36,716 nucleotides of DNA, taken from the NCBI RefSeq assembly GCF_016056275.1, contig NZ_JAECZA010000301.1:1-36716 (forward strand). The letters are read 5' to 3'. Shown here in pieces: positions 1 to 7,830 of the stretch (position 1 is the stretch's first letter; every line of letters starts with the position of its first letter). A program made the position numbers and the translations under genes. A model generated the notes under the pieces. The model was not told the origin of the DNA. It did not search any database and worked only from the letters and a program-made list of their open reading frames with translations. Source of the stretch: Dendronalium phyllosphericum CENA369 (GTDB lineage: Bacteria; Cyanobacteriota; Cyanobacteriia; Cyanobacteriales; Nostocaceae).

Positions 1-27
1 CAATCCCCAATCCCCAGTCCCCAATTC
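1..27 (-). repeat. Short in-frame tandem repeat inside the NRPS adenylation domain
   Basis: The first 27 bases are imperfect tandem units of the type CCCCAAT/CCCCAGT. Read on the minus strand they are in frame just after the A5 motif and encode a Gly-Trp-rich stretch (ELGTGDWGLGIGDWGL). The adenylation domain is otherwise conventional here. Such heptamer-like repeats are common in intergenic DNA of heterocystous cyanobacteria, so this looks like a tolerated insertion in a surface loop. The array may continue beyond the window. Confidence 0.6.
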
Positions 28-2535
28 AAAATACGTGCTATCAATACACGCTTCCGTTACCCCATAGGAATTAATCAAACGTGTCTGCTCACCACAAAAA
101 CGCTGAAATTCTTGATATTCTTGCACATACAAACTATCTGAACCGACTACCAACAATTTCATAAAGTGGAGATTTTGCTGAGTTCTTTGTAAATACTCAA
201 CCAAGTTTCTCAACACAGCTGGAACAAACTCCGCGCTATCAATTTTCTCCACAAGCATCAGTTTATACAGCTTGTCTGGTTCCAGCAGCCACTCACGCGG
301 ACATAAAACCAACTTAGCAGCACTACAAAGAGCGCGAATTACATCCCCTGAAAACACATCAAAAGCAAAACTCGCCATTTGTAAATGACTAGTCAAAGAC
401 TGGAGTTGATAAGCTTTTTCCCAAGCATAAAACGCATTTACCAAACTGCGATGAGCGATCGCCACTCCTTTAGATTTACCTGTAGAACCTGATGTGTAAA
501 TTACGTAGGCTAAATCTTTAAGTGTAGTATTAATGACTAAATTCTCTTTACTTTCCTGAGAAATATCTTCCCAATCTCGATCTAAACAAACTACAGCTAA
601 TTCCTCAATTGCTAAACTCGCTACTAATCTTTGTTGAGTCAGCAATATCGATACTTGAGAATCACGCAGCATGAAGCTCAAACGTTCTTCGGGATACGCA
701 GGATCTAAAGGTAGATAAGCTCCACCTGCTTTCAGAACTGCCAATAATGCAATAATCATTTCTAAGGAACGTTCCACACAAATTCCCACAAGCTGATTTT
801 TACCTATTCCCAAAGAACGCAGGTAGTGTGCGAGTTGGTTCGCTTTGCTGTTTAATTGTTGATAGGTTAGTTGCTGTTCTTGAAATACCACCGCAACAGC
901 ATTTGGTTGCTGCTTCACACAGTTCTCAAACAACTGATGAATAACTCTATCTTGAGGATAATCAACTTGGTTGTTGTTCCACTTCCACAACAAATGATTT
1001 TCTTCAACTTCCGTTAGCAGAGGTAAGGAAGCAATTTGCTGTTGTGGATTAGCAATAATCCCTGTGAGTAAAGTTTGAAAATGACTTGCTATCCTGCTAA
1101 TTGTCGTAGCATCAAATAAATCGGTGTTGTATCTTAAAATACCAATTAATGATTCAGTCGTTTCCATCATGTCGAACACTAAATCATTCTGTCCTTCCTG
1201 CTGGGGAATCACAAAAGGTTCTAAAGTTAACCCGCCCCAACTTTCTCGAATTTTAGTTTTATCAGATACAGATAATTCATAATCTTGAGCAATTTCACTG
1301 AGCTTTAACAAATTAAAAGAAACGCGAAACAAACCAGGAAGACTCGGATCGCGGTTGAGTTGCGATCGCTCAATTAATAAAGTAGAGGGATAATCTTGAT
1401 GAGCGATCGCATCCAATACAGTTTGGCGTACTTGAGTTAAAAGCTGAGAAAATGTCGGATTACCAGCCAGATTTACCCGCAAAGCCAGCATATTCACGAA
1501 AAAACCCACAGTTTCGGCAAATTCCGGCTGACTTCTCCCCTCAATAGGCGCACCCACAATTATATCTTCCTGACCAGACAAGCGGTAAAGTAACACTTGA
1601 AAGGCGGTTAACAAAGTCATATAAAGGGTTGCTCCTTGAGCTTTCGCCATTTCTCGCAGCTGAGAAGTCAACTTTTGATTCAACTCAAAAGTATGGGAAG
1701 CTCCCCGATAGCTTTGAATTGGTGGTCGCGGTCGGTCTGTTGGTAATTTTAAGATGGGTAACTCACCCGCTAATTGTTCGCGCCAGTAATTCCATAGTTC
1801 ATCGCCCACAGAACTTGCTAAAATATTCCTCTGCCACTGTACAAAGTCTTGATATTGGTACTTAATAGCAGGTAAAGATATGACTCGACCTGTATTTTCC
1901 GCTTCGTAGAGCGATCGCAACTCATCAAGAATAATTCCCAGGGAAAAACCATCAATAACAATGTGATGTATTGTTAGTAATATTACATAATTATCTTCAG
2001 AATAAGTAAATAAGTTTACCCGCAATAAATTACCCTTTTCCAAATTAAAGGGACGCTGATATGCTGCTATTACTTGGCTTGTCAACTCATCTTCATTCCC
2101 AGATGAAGCGTCAATATTTTCAAAATCAACTTCTTGGTATTCATGAACCTGTTGAAAAGGTTCGCCATCCTTTTGTGCAAATGTTGTGCGGAGAGTTGGA
2201 TGACGATTTACTAACTGCTGAAACGCTTGTTGTAAAGCCGGAATATTTAAATGGGAGCAGATGCGAGCTGTAAAAGCAACATTATAAGCTGCACTTGTGG
2301 GTGCAAGCTTATACAAAAACCATAGACCTTGCTGACCATGAGTCAGGGGATATAATTTAGAAGTGTGAAAACCTTGGCGCAGCAAATCGATAATTTCTGT
2401 TTTATGCTGCTTAATTTGATTTAAAACAGTGGAAGTTAATCCTTCTTTGCGACCACGATAACGCAGTTTATCATCTTCAACCCACAATTCTATATTCTGT
2501 TGCGAGAGTTGTGTGAGAAACTCAACTAAATTCAT
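1..2535 (-). CDS. NRPS with TubC-type docking, condensation and adenylation domains (partial; ScoA/Rv0101-like)
   Basis: Nonribosomal peptide synthetase, open for 845 codons and cut by the window edge. Residues 1-55 look like a TubC_N docking domain (MNLVEFLTQLSQQNIELWVE). A condensation domain follows at about 62-505 with HHIVIDG at 190-196. The adenylation domain starts near 525 and shows YTSGSTGKSKG (A3), FAFDVF (A4, Asp726) and NSYGVTEACID (A5). Lining up A4-A5 by eye with GrsA gives the partial code D-V-G-E-L-V-S-I-D, close to the known ornithine code DVGEIGSIDK. In INLP pathways the synthetase N-acylates both amines of a lysine or ornithine-type residue, so this fits. The start codon overlaps the stop of the upstream carrier-protein gene as ATGA, and an AAGGAG Shine-Dalgarno lies inside that gene, so the two are probably translationally coupled. 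The carrier protein and release domain (reductase or thioesterase) lie outside the window. Confidence 0.93.
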   Translation of the reverse strand, partial: MNLVEFLTQLSQQNIELWVEDDKLRYRGRKEGLTSTVLNQIKQHKTEIIDLLRQGFHTSKLYPLTHGQQGLWFLYKLAPTSAAYNVAFTARICSHLNIPALQQAFQQLVNRHPTLRTTFAQKDGEPFQQVHEYQEVDFENIDASSGNEDELTSQVIAAYQRPFNLEKGNLLRVNLFTYSEDNYVILLTIHHIVIDGFSLGIILDELRSLYEAENTGRVISLPAIKYQYQDFVQWQRNILASSVGDELWNYWREQLAGELPILKLPTDRPRPPIQSYRGASHTFELNQKLTSQLREMAKAQGATLYMTLLTAFQVLLYRLSGQEDIIVGAPIEGRSQPEFAETVGFFVNMLALRVNLAGNPTFSQLLTQVRQTVLDAIAHQDYPSTLLIERSQLNRDPSLPGLFRVSFNLLKLSEIAQDYELSVSDKTKIRESWGGLTLEPFVIPQQEGQNDLVFDMMETTESLIGILRYNTDLFDATTISRIASHFQTLLTGIIANPQQQIASLPLLTEVEENHLLWKWNNNQVDYPQDRVIHQLFENCVKQQPNAVAVVFQEQQLTYQQLNSKANQLAHYLRSLGIGKNQLVGICVERSLEMIIALLAVLKAGGAYLPLDPAYPEERLSFMLRDSQVSILLTQQRLVASLAIEELAVVCLDRDWEDISQESKENLVINTTLKDLAYVIYTSGSTGKSKGVAIAHRSLVNAFYAWEKAYQLQSLTSHLQMASFAFDVFSGDVIRALCSAAKLVLCPREWLLEPDKLYKLMLVEKIDSAEFVPAVLRNLVEYLQRTQQNLHFMKLLVVGSDSLYVQEYQEFQRFCGEQTRLINSYGVTEACIDSTYFELGTGDWGL

Positions 2536-2825
2536 AATTCTCCTTCCAACCACTCATCATCATTTTTTATTTTTGAGTCAGCATTTTCGCTCAAATCATT
2601 GACTAATATTGCCAATTTTGCAACATTATTATCCTCTAAAAATTTTACTGCTGGAACATCTACTTCCAACTCTTTTCTAAACTTATTTCTCAGTTTGACA
2701 GCAATTAATGAATCAATGCCTAAATAATTTAAAGACATTTCCACATCCAAATCAGATGTCTCTATCCCAATTACCTTAGCTATTTCTTCTTGAATATAAG
2801 TTGTAAAAAATGCAATTTTAGACAT
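2532..2825 (-). CDS. Stand-alone acyl carrier protein (ScoB/Rv0100-like role)
   Basis: A 97-residue carrier protein with the phosphopantetheine attachment motif LGIDSLIAVKLRN; Ser39 is the expected modified serine. It is a single four-helix carrier domain followed by an acidic C-terminal tail (about residues 80-97, ending NDDEWLEGEL). In INLP pathways the matching protein carries the fatty acyl chain, is loaded by the acyl-AMP ligase, and presents the chain first to the FcoT-like enzyme and later to the NRPS condensation domain. Its TGA stop overlaps the NRPS start by 4 bases. The acidic tail next to a TubC_N-bearing partner suggests a docking peptide, which is inference. The family assignment is firm; the exact acyl chain cannot be read from sequence. 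Confidence 0.93.
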   Translation of the reverse strand: MSKIAFFTTYIQEEIAKVIGIETSDLDVEMSLNYLGIDSLIAVKLRNKFRKELEVDVPAVKFLEDNNVAKLAILVNDLSENADSKIKNDDEWLEGEL

Positions 2826-2854
2826 ATTATCCCAGCAAAATCTTGCGTTCTCTT

Positions 2855-2878
2855 CTTTGCGTCTTTGCGCCTTTGCGT
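2855..2878. repeat. CTTTGCG short tandem repeat (three units, 8-base period)
   Basis: In the 61 bp gap between the carrier-protein and thioesterase genes, CTTTGCG occurs at 2855, 2863 and 2871. This is a typical cyanobacterial short tandem repeat (STRR-like). No promoter can be assigned here. The gap between the MFS and ligase genes (5831-5917) holds a related CTCTGCG-rich stretch. Confidence 0.7.
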
Positions 2879-2886
2879 GAAAAAAT

Positions 2887-3429
2887 CTACCCCGCAGAAT
2901 TCACAATCACCAACTTCACATTACCACTGCAATTACCACCTTTCTCATCCCAATAACGACAGTTAGTAACTATATACATCATCCCAGACCTACTACGAAT
3001 ATTAGTAAACTCAATTTCACCCCAAAACAGAGAAGACTCCATAGCACGGCGGAAGGAACTTTCAAAATTCACAATATAAATATCTGGTAACTGTTTATTC
3101 CAATAATCTGCTATAGTCCACGACTGAAATGATGCCATCAGTCTTTCTTTTACAGATTTAGCTATGACATAATACATCATTTGGTTGTAGCAAATATTGA
3201 ACTCCACTGAATTAAAATGACCAGTGTCATCGATATAACATGATTCTGGAATCGAGAACTCACATCGTCCGATTACACGTCCCCCATGTTGAGGATCGCC
3301 GTCTTTAATTACTTCAGCAGATTTCAGATATTGACAATTAGCTTTATAAGGTTTGAGGACTTGTGTTAGTAAGATATCATCATTATTGAAGTGGATACTT
3401 TGTTGACTGGAATCTGGAAATTTTAACAT
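2887..3429 (-). CDS. FcoT-family thioesterase (ScoD/Rv0098-like)
   Basis: A 180-residue hotdog-fold protein that aligns from memory over its whole length with M. tuberculosis Rv0098 (FcoT). Shared blocks are VLKPYKANCQYL, ESCYIDDTGHFNSVE, NICYNQMMY, SWTIADYWNKQL, SSFRRAM and YWDEKGGNCSG. Residues recalled as the FcoT active site (Tyr33, Tyr66, Asn74, Asn83) correspond to Tyr28, Tyr65, Asn73 and Asn82 here, all kept. In the characterised Streptomyces pathway the homologue ScoD adds glycine to an alpha,beta-unsaturated acyl-ACP by Michael addition, then hydrolyses the thioester to give a 3-(carboxymethylamino)alkanoic acid, the isonitrile precursor. It lies between the oxygenase and carrier-protein genes, the same order as in INLP clusters. 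A plain acyl-CoA thioesterase is the alternative, but the neighbours argue against it. Confidence 0.88.
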   Translation of the reverse strand: MLKFPDSSQQSIHFNNDDILLTQVLKPYKANCQYLKSAEVIKDGDPQHGGRVIGRCEFSIPESCYIDDTGHFNSVEFNICYNQMMYYVIAKSVKERLMASFQSWTIADYWNKQLPDIYIVNFESSFRRAMESSLFWGEIEFTNIRSRSGMMYIVTNCRYWDEKGGNCSGNVKLVIVNSAG

Positions 3430-3532
3430 GGTATTTTATCTTAGTTAAATAACTTTTTTTGGTGTGTGATGATTGAGGATATGGATTTAAATCACCCAGA
3501 GTCGCAGAGAGTTAGAGGTGAGATTTTTGAAA

Positions 3533-4411
3533 CTATATTTGATAAAATGGATAACTATCGTGTAGAGTTAATCGAAATGTGACGGCTGGTTCGGAATTTG
3601 CTGCATAGTGAGCGCAATGAACTAAAGAGCGATTATCCCAAATCCGCACATCTCCTAATTCAAATTCATGATGTTCGATGAGTGGATATTGAAAAGTTTT
3701 GTCTAATTGACCGGAATGAGTTAACAATTTTTGGAGAACATTTATATCTCGCGGTTTTCCTTCTAAATCATCTATGCGATAGGTAAAACCTTCGGTAATG
3801 TAGAGGATGGTTTCTCCTGTAACGGGATGAGTAAAAGTCGTTGGATGCTTTGCGGGAGGAGTGACTCGTTCAATCTCGTCCAATATTTCCGAAATCGGAC
3901 GATAAACATCTTCAGGACGAATTTTAAAAAAACGTCTGACACTGTGATAACAACTCGACTCATTGGCAACGGATTTCAGGTCATCTGGTAAACTTTGATA
4001 TACTTTGGACATATTAATAAAGTAAGTCCCACGCTCCTTACTAGGAAGAATCTGAGGATATACCATTGAAAATGCAAATGGCCTCGGCATAAATGCATAA
4101 TCAGCGTGCCAAAATTTACCAGTCTTCGGAACTCCAACTTGCTGACCATTCTTAGAGACATTGGAGGAAACAAAAATCTCTTCCCTTTCTGGATGGTGAT
4201 ACATTGGCTGATAGTATTTTTCTACCTCCCCAAGACGATACCCAAAATCGCAATACTCATCAGGTGATAAATCTTGCTCCTTGATTACAACAATTTTGTA
4301 TTCATATATCAGTTGTTTAATATCCTGAATATCTCCATCTGAAGCAGTTTTATGATTAAAGTCATAAACAACAACTCCCATTCGCTGATTGTCTTGATAT
4401 TGAACTTTCAT
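3533..4411 (-). CDS. TauD-family Fe(II)/2-oxoglutarate oxygenase, probable isonitrile-forming enzyme (ScoE/Rv0097-like)
   Basis: A 292-residue TauD/TfdA-fold oxygenase. The metal triad is visible as His102 and Asp104 (FWHADY) and His265 (RSLVHCAHY). Arg280, 15 residues after the distal His, is placed to bind 2-oxoglutarate. TauD-type enzymes share this framework, but here it adjoins an FcoT-like gene, a pairing characteristic of isonitrile lipopeptide pathways. There, ScoE-type enzymes convert the N-carboxymethyl-beta-amino acid made by ScoD into a 3-isocyano acid by two oxidative, decarboxylating steps. Taurine dioxygenase is less likely because no sulfonate transporter genes are nearby. The 103 bp gap to the next gene holds only a short repeat-like stretch. 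Confidence 0.87.
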   Translation of the reverse strand: MKVQYQDNQRMGVVVYDFNHKTASDGDIQDIKQLIYEYKIVVIKEQDLSPDEYCDFGYRLGEVEKYYQPMYHHPEREEIFVSSNVSKNGQQVGVPKTGKFWHADYAFMPRPFAFSMVYPQILPSKERGTYFINMSKVYQSLPDDLKSVANESSCYHSVRRFFKIRPEDVYRPISEILDEIERVTPPAKHPTTFTHPVTGETILYITEGFTYRIDDLEGKPRDINVLQKLLTHSGQLDKTFQYPLIEHHEFELGDVRIWDNRSLVHCAHYAANSEPAVTFRLTLHDSYPFYQI

Positions 4412-4483
4412 AGTTTTCTCACTCGCTTCACGGGAAAGTTAATAAATCAAACCGGATTTCTATAGTTAATAAAACTTAAGTTT

Positions 4484-4530
4484 GTAGTGAGGACTTTAGT
4501 CCTCAAAATAAGGGCTGAAGCCCTTACTAC
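4484..4530. repeat. Twin-hairpin intergenic repeat (REP/MITE-like)
   Basis: Two hairpins lie side by side inside an outer pairing. The first is GAGGAC/GTCCTC (4489-4504) with a TTTA loop. The second is TAAGGGCT/AGCCCTTA (4509-4526). The pair is enclosed by GTAGT (4484) and ACTAC (4530), making a potential three-way cruciform. This layout recurs in intergenic DNA of Nostocales. It sits in the 162 bp gap between the exporter and oxygenase genes, where it could also act as an RNA stability or attenuation element. Confidence 0.75.
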
Positions 4531-4573
4531 GAGCAAAAAATTTTGTTTTTTGTGACACTTGCGTAAGTTCTGG

Positions 4574-5830
4574 TTAACTAATCTTACGTACTGATGGATT
4601 TGCTGCCAAACAAAGACTTGTAATTAACATGATGCTACCCGCAACAGTAAACATAATTGTCAGATTTAAATTAACTAAGAAACCAGCTAAAGCAAAGGAA
4701 ATAGGAGCAACACCAAAAGCAGAAAACATTCCCAAACTCATAACTCTTCCTAACATTTCCGGTTGGGTTTGTTTCTGAATCCAAGTAATTCCTACCACAG
4801 TAAAAATACAACTGCAAAATCCCAGCACTGCAATTGTGATACTAGCTAGTACTATATTGCCAATAAAGCCAAGTAAAAATAAACCAAAGCCTTGAACACT
4901 CGCAATAGTTAACAATAAAACTCCGATGTTGGGGAGATTTTTGACAAATTGAGGTGTGAGTGTCCCAATTAACCCACCACCACCCCAAGCTGATTGCAAT
5001 ATTCCTAAAGCCACTGCACCACCTGGGAAGCGACTATGAGCTAGTGAAGTCATCCCAACTTGTAATGGCCCAATAAATAGAAAATTGAGGATTACCATTA
5101 CCAGCAAAAAGATTCTCAGAGGCTGATTGTGCCATGCGTAGTAAAATCCCTCACGCATACCAGCAATCAAATTCATAGTTTTTTTAGTTGAAGCAGAATT
5201 TTGATTTAATTCCCCATTCAATGCTGTTGCTTTTGCTGTTGTTCCCTTCATCAGCAAAAGCGTCACAGTTGTGATGGCGAAAGTTATCCCATCAATGACA
5301 AATGCTACTTCAATCCCAGCAGTTGCAATCAGCAAACCACCCAAAGCCGGCCCAATTAGCAAAATCAGTTGGGAAGTTCCTTGGCTCAAGGTATTACTTG
5401 CTATTAACTGTTCTTTTGATACCAGACTGGGGATAATTGATTTAGATGCAGGTATAAAAAAGCCATCAAATATGCCGAAGCCCGCAGCAAAAAAGTAAAT
5501 ATGCCATAGTTGAGTCATTTTCAACGCAACGATGGTTGCAAATAAAACGACTAGTAACCCACGTAAAGCATTGGAAACCAACATCACTAATCGTGGTGAA
5601 AAGCGATCGCTCACCACACCACCAAATAGCATCAAAACAGCACGGGGAATCGCTGCACTCATTAACACAGTACCTAGCGTGATCCCAGAGTTAGTTAACT
5701 GTATTGTTAACCAAGGCAATGCAACGATATAAAATTGATCGCCCAGAAGCGAAACAGTCTCACCGATGTACAGAAGTAAGAAGTTGCGTACAGTTAGCGG
5801 TTTCCAAAGCGTAACTTTAGAATTACTCAT
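4574..5830 (-). CDS. MFS exporter of the MFS_3/EntS-like group
   Basis: A 418-residue, roughly 12-helix major facilitator protein. Helix 1 follows an N-terminal stretch with NFLLLYIGETVSLLGDQFY, and the conserved loop 2-3 motif appears as GGVVSDRFSPR (about residue 75-85). This resembles the MFS_3 group that includes the enterobactin exporter EntS and other exporters of small secreted metabolites. Its position inside the biosynthetic run, between the ligase and oxygenase genes, suggests it exports the finished lipopeptide across the inner membrane. Direction and substrate are inferred from context only. The 87 bp gap to the ligase gene contains a tandem-repeat-like stretch but no clear terminator. 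Confidence 0.85.
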   Translation of the reverse strand: MSNSKVTLWKPLTVRNFLLLYIGETVSLLGDQFYIVALPWLTIQLTNSGITLGTVLMSAAIPRAVLMLFGGVVSDRFSPRLVMLVSNALRGLLVVLFATIVALKMTQLWHIYFFAAGFGIFDGFFIPASKSIIPSLVSKEQLIASNTLSQGTSQLILLIGPALGGLLIATAGIEVAFVIDGITFAITTVTLLLMKGTTAKATALNGELNQNSASTKKTMNLIAGMREGFYYAWHNQPLRIFLLVMVILNFLFIGPLQVGMTSLAHSRFPGGAVALGILQSAWGGGGLIGTLTPQFVKNLPNIGVLLLTIASVQGFGLFLLGFIGNIVLASITIAVLGFCSCIFTVVGITWIQKQTQPEMLGRVMSLGMFSAFGVAPISFALAGFLVNLNLTIMFTVAGSIMLITSLCLAANPSVRKIS

Positions 5831-5917
5831 TAGTCATTTCTTCCTCTGCACTCCTCTGCGTAAACCTCAGCGTGACTCTGCGTTTAAAAACAAACCCAAA
5901 TATTTGGGATGCTCCCT

Positions 5918-7495
5918 TTAATTCACACGACGTTCATACCCTTGCCAATATTTCTCCCGAATCTTGGCCTTTTGCAATTTACCACTAGGCGTTCTTGGCA
6001 AAGATTCAGTAAATTCAACGCTTCTAGGTAACTTAAAATCAGCAATTTTACCCCGGACAAAATTAATAATATCTAGTGCGGTTGCTTTCATTCCTGTTTT
6101 TAAAACCACGATCGCTTTGATTGCTTCTCCAAAATCTTCATCTGGAACACCAATGACTGCTACCTCCCTAATTGCTGGATGTTCGTATAAAATATTTTCA
6201 ATTTCTGCTGGATAGACATTTTCACCACCATAAAGAATCATGTCTTTAAAGCGATCGCAAATGTAAATGTAACCTTCTTCATCAAAATAACCAGCATCAC
6301 CAGTATGAATCCAGCCATCTACTAAAGTTTTTGCTGTAGCTTCAGGTAATTTCCAATAACCAATCATATTTGCAGGAGATTTGATACAAACTTCACCCAC
6401 TTCAAAACAAGATAGTTCTTTACCTTCACTGTTGATGATGGCTACCGATACACCAGGAAAGGGTTTACCCGCAGCTTTGAGTATGTTTTTATTTGTAGAT
6501 GTATGAGCTTGTGCAGGTAAAGAGACAGCACAATTGCCAGTTTCCGTCATTCCATATATCTGCACAAAATTACAACCAAATATGGCGATCGCACTTTTGA
6601 GTGATGATTCAGCTATGGGAGAACCGCCATAAATAATGTATTCTAGTGATGAAAAATCTGTTTTTTGGCATAATGGTTCGTTCAACAGAACTTGAATCAT
6701 TGCTGGAACCATAAATGTCTTAGTGATACGGTACTTTTCAATCGCTTCGAGAACCTCATCACCGATAAAATTTTCTAAGACAATATTTTCTGCTCCTGAC
6801 GCTAAACCACGAATAGCCCACCAGAGACTGCCGATATGGAATAAAGATAAGGTAAGCAAACTTTTATCAGTTTCGTTCCAATTTATCCAGGTTTCGCCTC
6901 GTTGAGCAAATTCTTTAGCGATCGCAAAAAAACTGTAATGTCCTAGTTGGACACCTTTCGGTCGTCCAGTGGTGCCACTAGTATACATTTGTACGGCTAC
7001 ATCATTGGCTGCAACAGCAACATTTGGTGGATCGTCACTATGTTCCTGAGACCAAATATCGTAACTCAGGCAATTGCCGTCAATTTTTTCTAAGGCAATA
7101 ATGGTTTTAACACCGTCAATCTCATTTCTAATCGATGCTACTAACTGATAAAATTCCGCCCCAACAAACAGAATTTCAACATTAGCATCTCTGAGAATAT
7201 AGCTGATTTCCGCAGTAGCTAAACGCCAATTAATTGGTACAAAAACAGCTTTTATTTTGCAACAAGCAAATAAAATTTCATAACTCTTAAGTGAATCTTT
7301 AGCTAAAAATGCTACTCGCGCACCCGGTTGAATTCCTTTTGCTAAAAGTGAATTTGCGACCTGATTACTTCTTTGATCTAATTGTATATAAGTAAGTGAC
7401 TTATCCTTGAATATCAATGCCCTAGCGTCTGGAAATTGACGTGCTTGCACGCGCGGTAAATCTGCCAACGTTGTTATTTCACTGTTATACATCAT
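5918..7495 (-). CDS. Fatty acyl-AMP ligase (ScoC/FadD10-like)
   Basis: A 525-residue ANL-superfamily adenylating enzyme. Motifs seen are the P-loop YTSGTTGRPKG (171-181), YGMTE (314-318), TGDAGYFDEEGY with Asp400, DRFKDMILYGGENVYP with Arg415, and PRTPSGKLQK with catalytic Lys506. It is full length with both the large N-terminal and mobile C-terminal domains. In INLP clusters this enzyme (ScoC, FadD10) activates the fatty acid, and later the isonitrile acid, and loads it onto the dedicated carrier protein. It is the first gene of the minus-strand run and would be read from the 956 bp divergent region. The start could be either of two adjacent ATG codons. A generic acyl-CoA ligase activity cannot be excluded by motifs alone. 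Confidence 0.9.
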   Translation of the reverse strand: MMYNSEITTLADLPRVQARQFPDARALIFKDKSLTYIQLDQRSNQVANSLLAKGIQPGARVAFLAKDSLKSYEILFACCKIKAVFVPINWRLATAEISYILRDANVEILFVGAEFYQLVASIRNEIDGVKTIIALEKIDGNCLSYDIWSQEHSDDPPNVAVAANDVAVQMYTSGTTGRPKGVQLGHYSFFAIAKEFAQRGETWINWNETDKSLLTLSLFHIGSLWWAIRGLASGAENIVLENFIGDEVLEAIEKYRITKTFMVPAMIQVLLNEPLCQKTDFSSLEYIIYGGSPIAESSLKSAIAIFGCNFVQIYGMTETGNCAVSLPAQAHTSTNKNILKAAGKPFPGVSVAIINSEGKELSCFEVGEVCIKSPANMIGYWKLPEATAKTLVDGWIHTGDAGYFDEEGYIYICDRFKDMILYGGENVYPAEIENILYEHPAIREVAVIGVPDEDFGEAIKAIVVLKTGMKATALDIINFVRGKIADFKLPRSVEFTESLPRTPSGKLQKAKIREKYWQGYERRVN

Positions 7496-7567
7496 CGACG
7501 TTTCTTAGAAAATTGCTCAGTTTTTTTGTGCAGTCGTAACAAGCTACGTGAATCTATTACTAGCAGC

Positions 7568-7697
7568 CATATAAAGTAAAGATTTTGCTTTTTTTGTTCA
7601 GATACTCAACTAAGTTCCGCAAATCGGCTGAGAGAAATTCTGCATTTTCAACTTTCTTTTATTGCATTAGTTTATACACTTTTTTCGGTTTTAAAAA
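7568..7697 (-). pseudogene. Degenerate NRPS adenylation-domain fragment
   Basis: Read on the minus strand, this stretch gives VYKLMQ, a stop, then KKVENAEFLSADLRNLVEYL. It lines up with the NRPS in this window at about bases 155-290, which reads LYKLMLVEKIDSAEFVPAV followed by LRNLVEYL. The match covers roughly 40 codons including the region around adenylation code position 278, which is Glu in both copies. The copy has stops and no flanking domain. It is probably the scar of a lost or recombined NRPS module. Confidence 0.75.
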
Positions 7698-7796
7698 GTT
7701 TGTATTACCTATTTTTATGGTTAAGTTTCATCAATTAATTTGAAATTACTTGAAAGTTTTTATTTAAAAAAACTAAGTACTAGGGCTTAAGCTAAT

Positions 7797-7830
7797 ACAG
7801 ATTTTAGAGTATTGTCAATCTAAAATCTGT
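7797..7830. other. Perfect 12 bp inverted repeat (hairpin)
   Basis: Arms ACAGATTTTAGA and TCTAAAATCTGT are perfectly complementary around a 10-base loop, followed on the plus strand by a T-rich run (TTATTTT). It lies about 300 bp before the ligase start and 620 bp before the receptor start. It may be an operator, a leader hairpin, or the terminator of a small RNA. Confidence 0.5.

Noticed and set aside
1629-2273. Plus-strand open frames opposite the NRPS
   Set aside because: They lie opposite a well-supported condensation domain and show no family motifs.
3533-4411. Calling the oxygenase a taurine dioxygenase
   Set aside because: The fold fits, but there are no sulfonate transport genes and it sits next to an FcoT-like gene as in isonitrile lipopeptide clusters.
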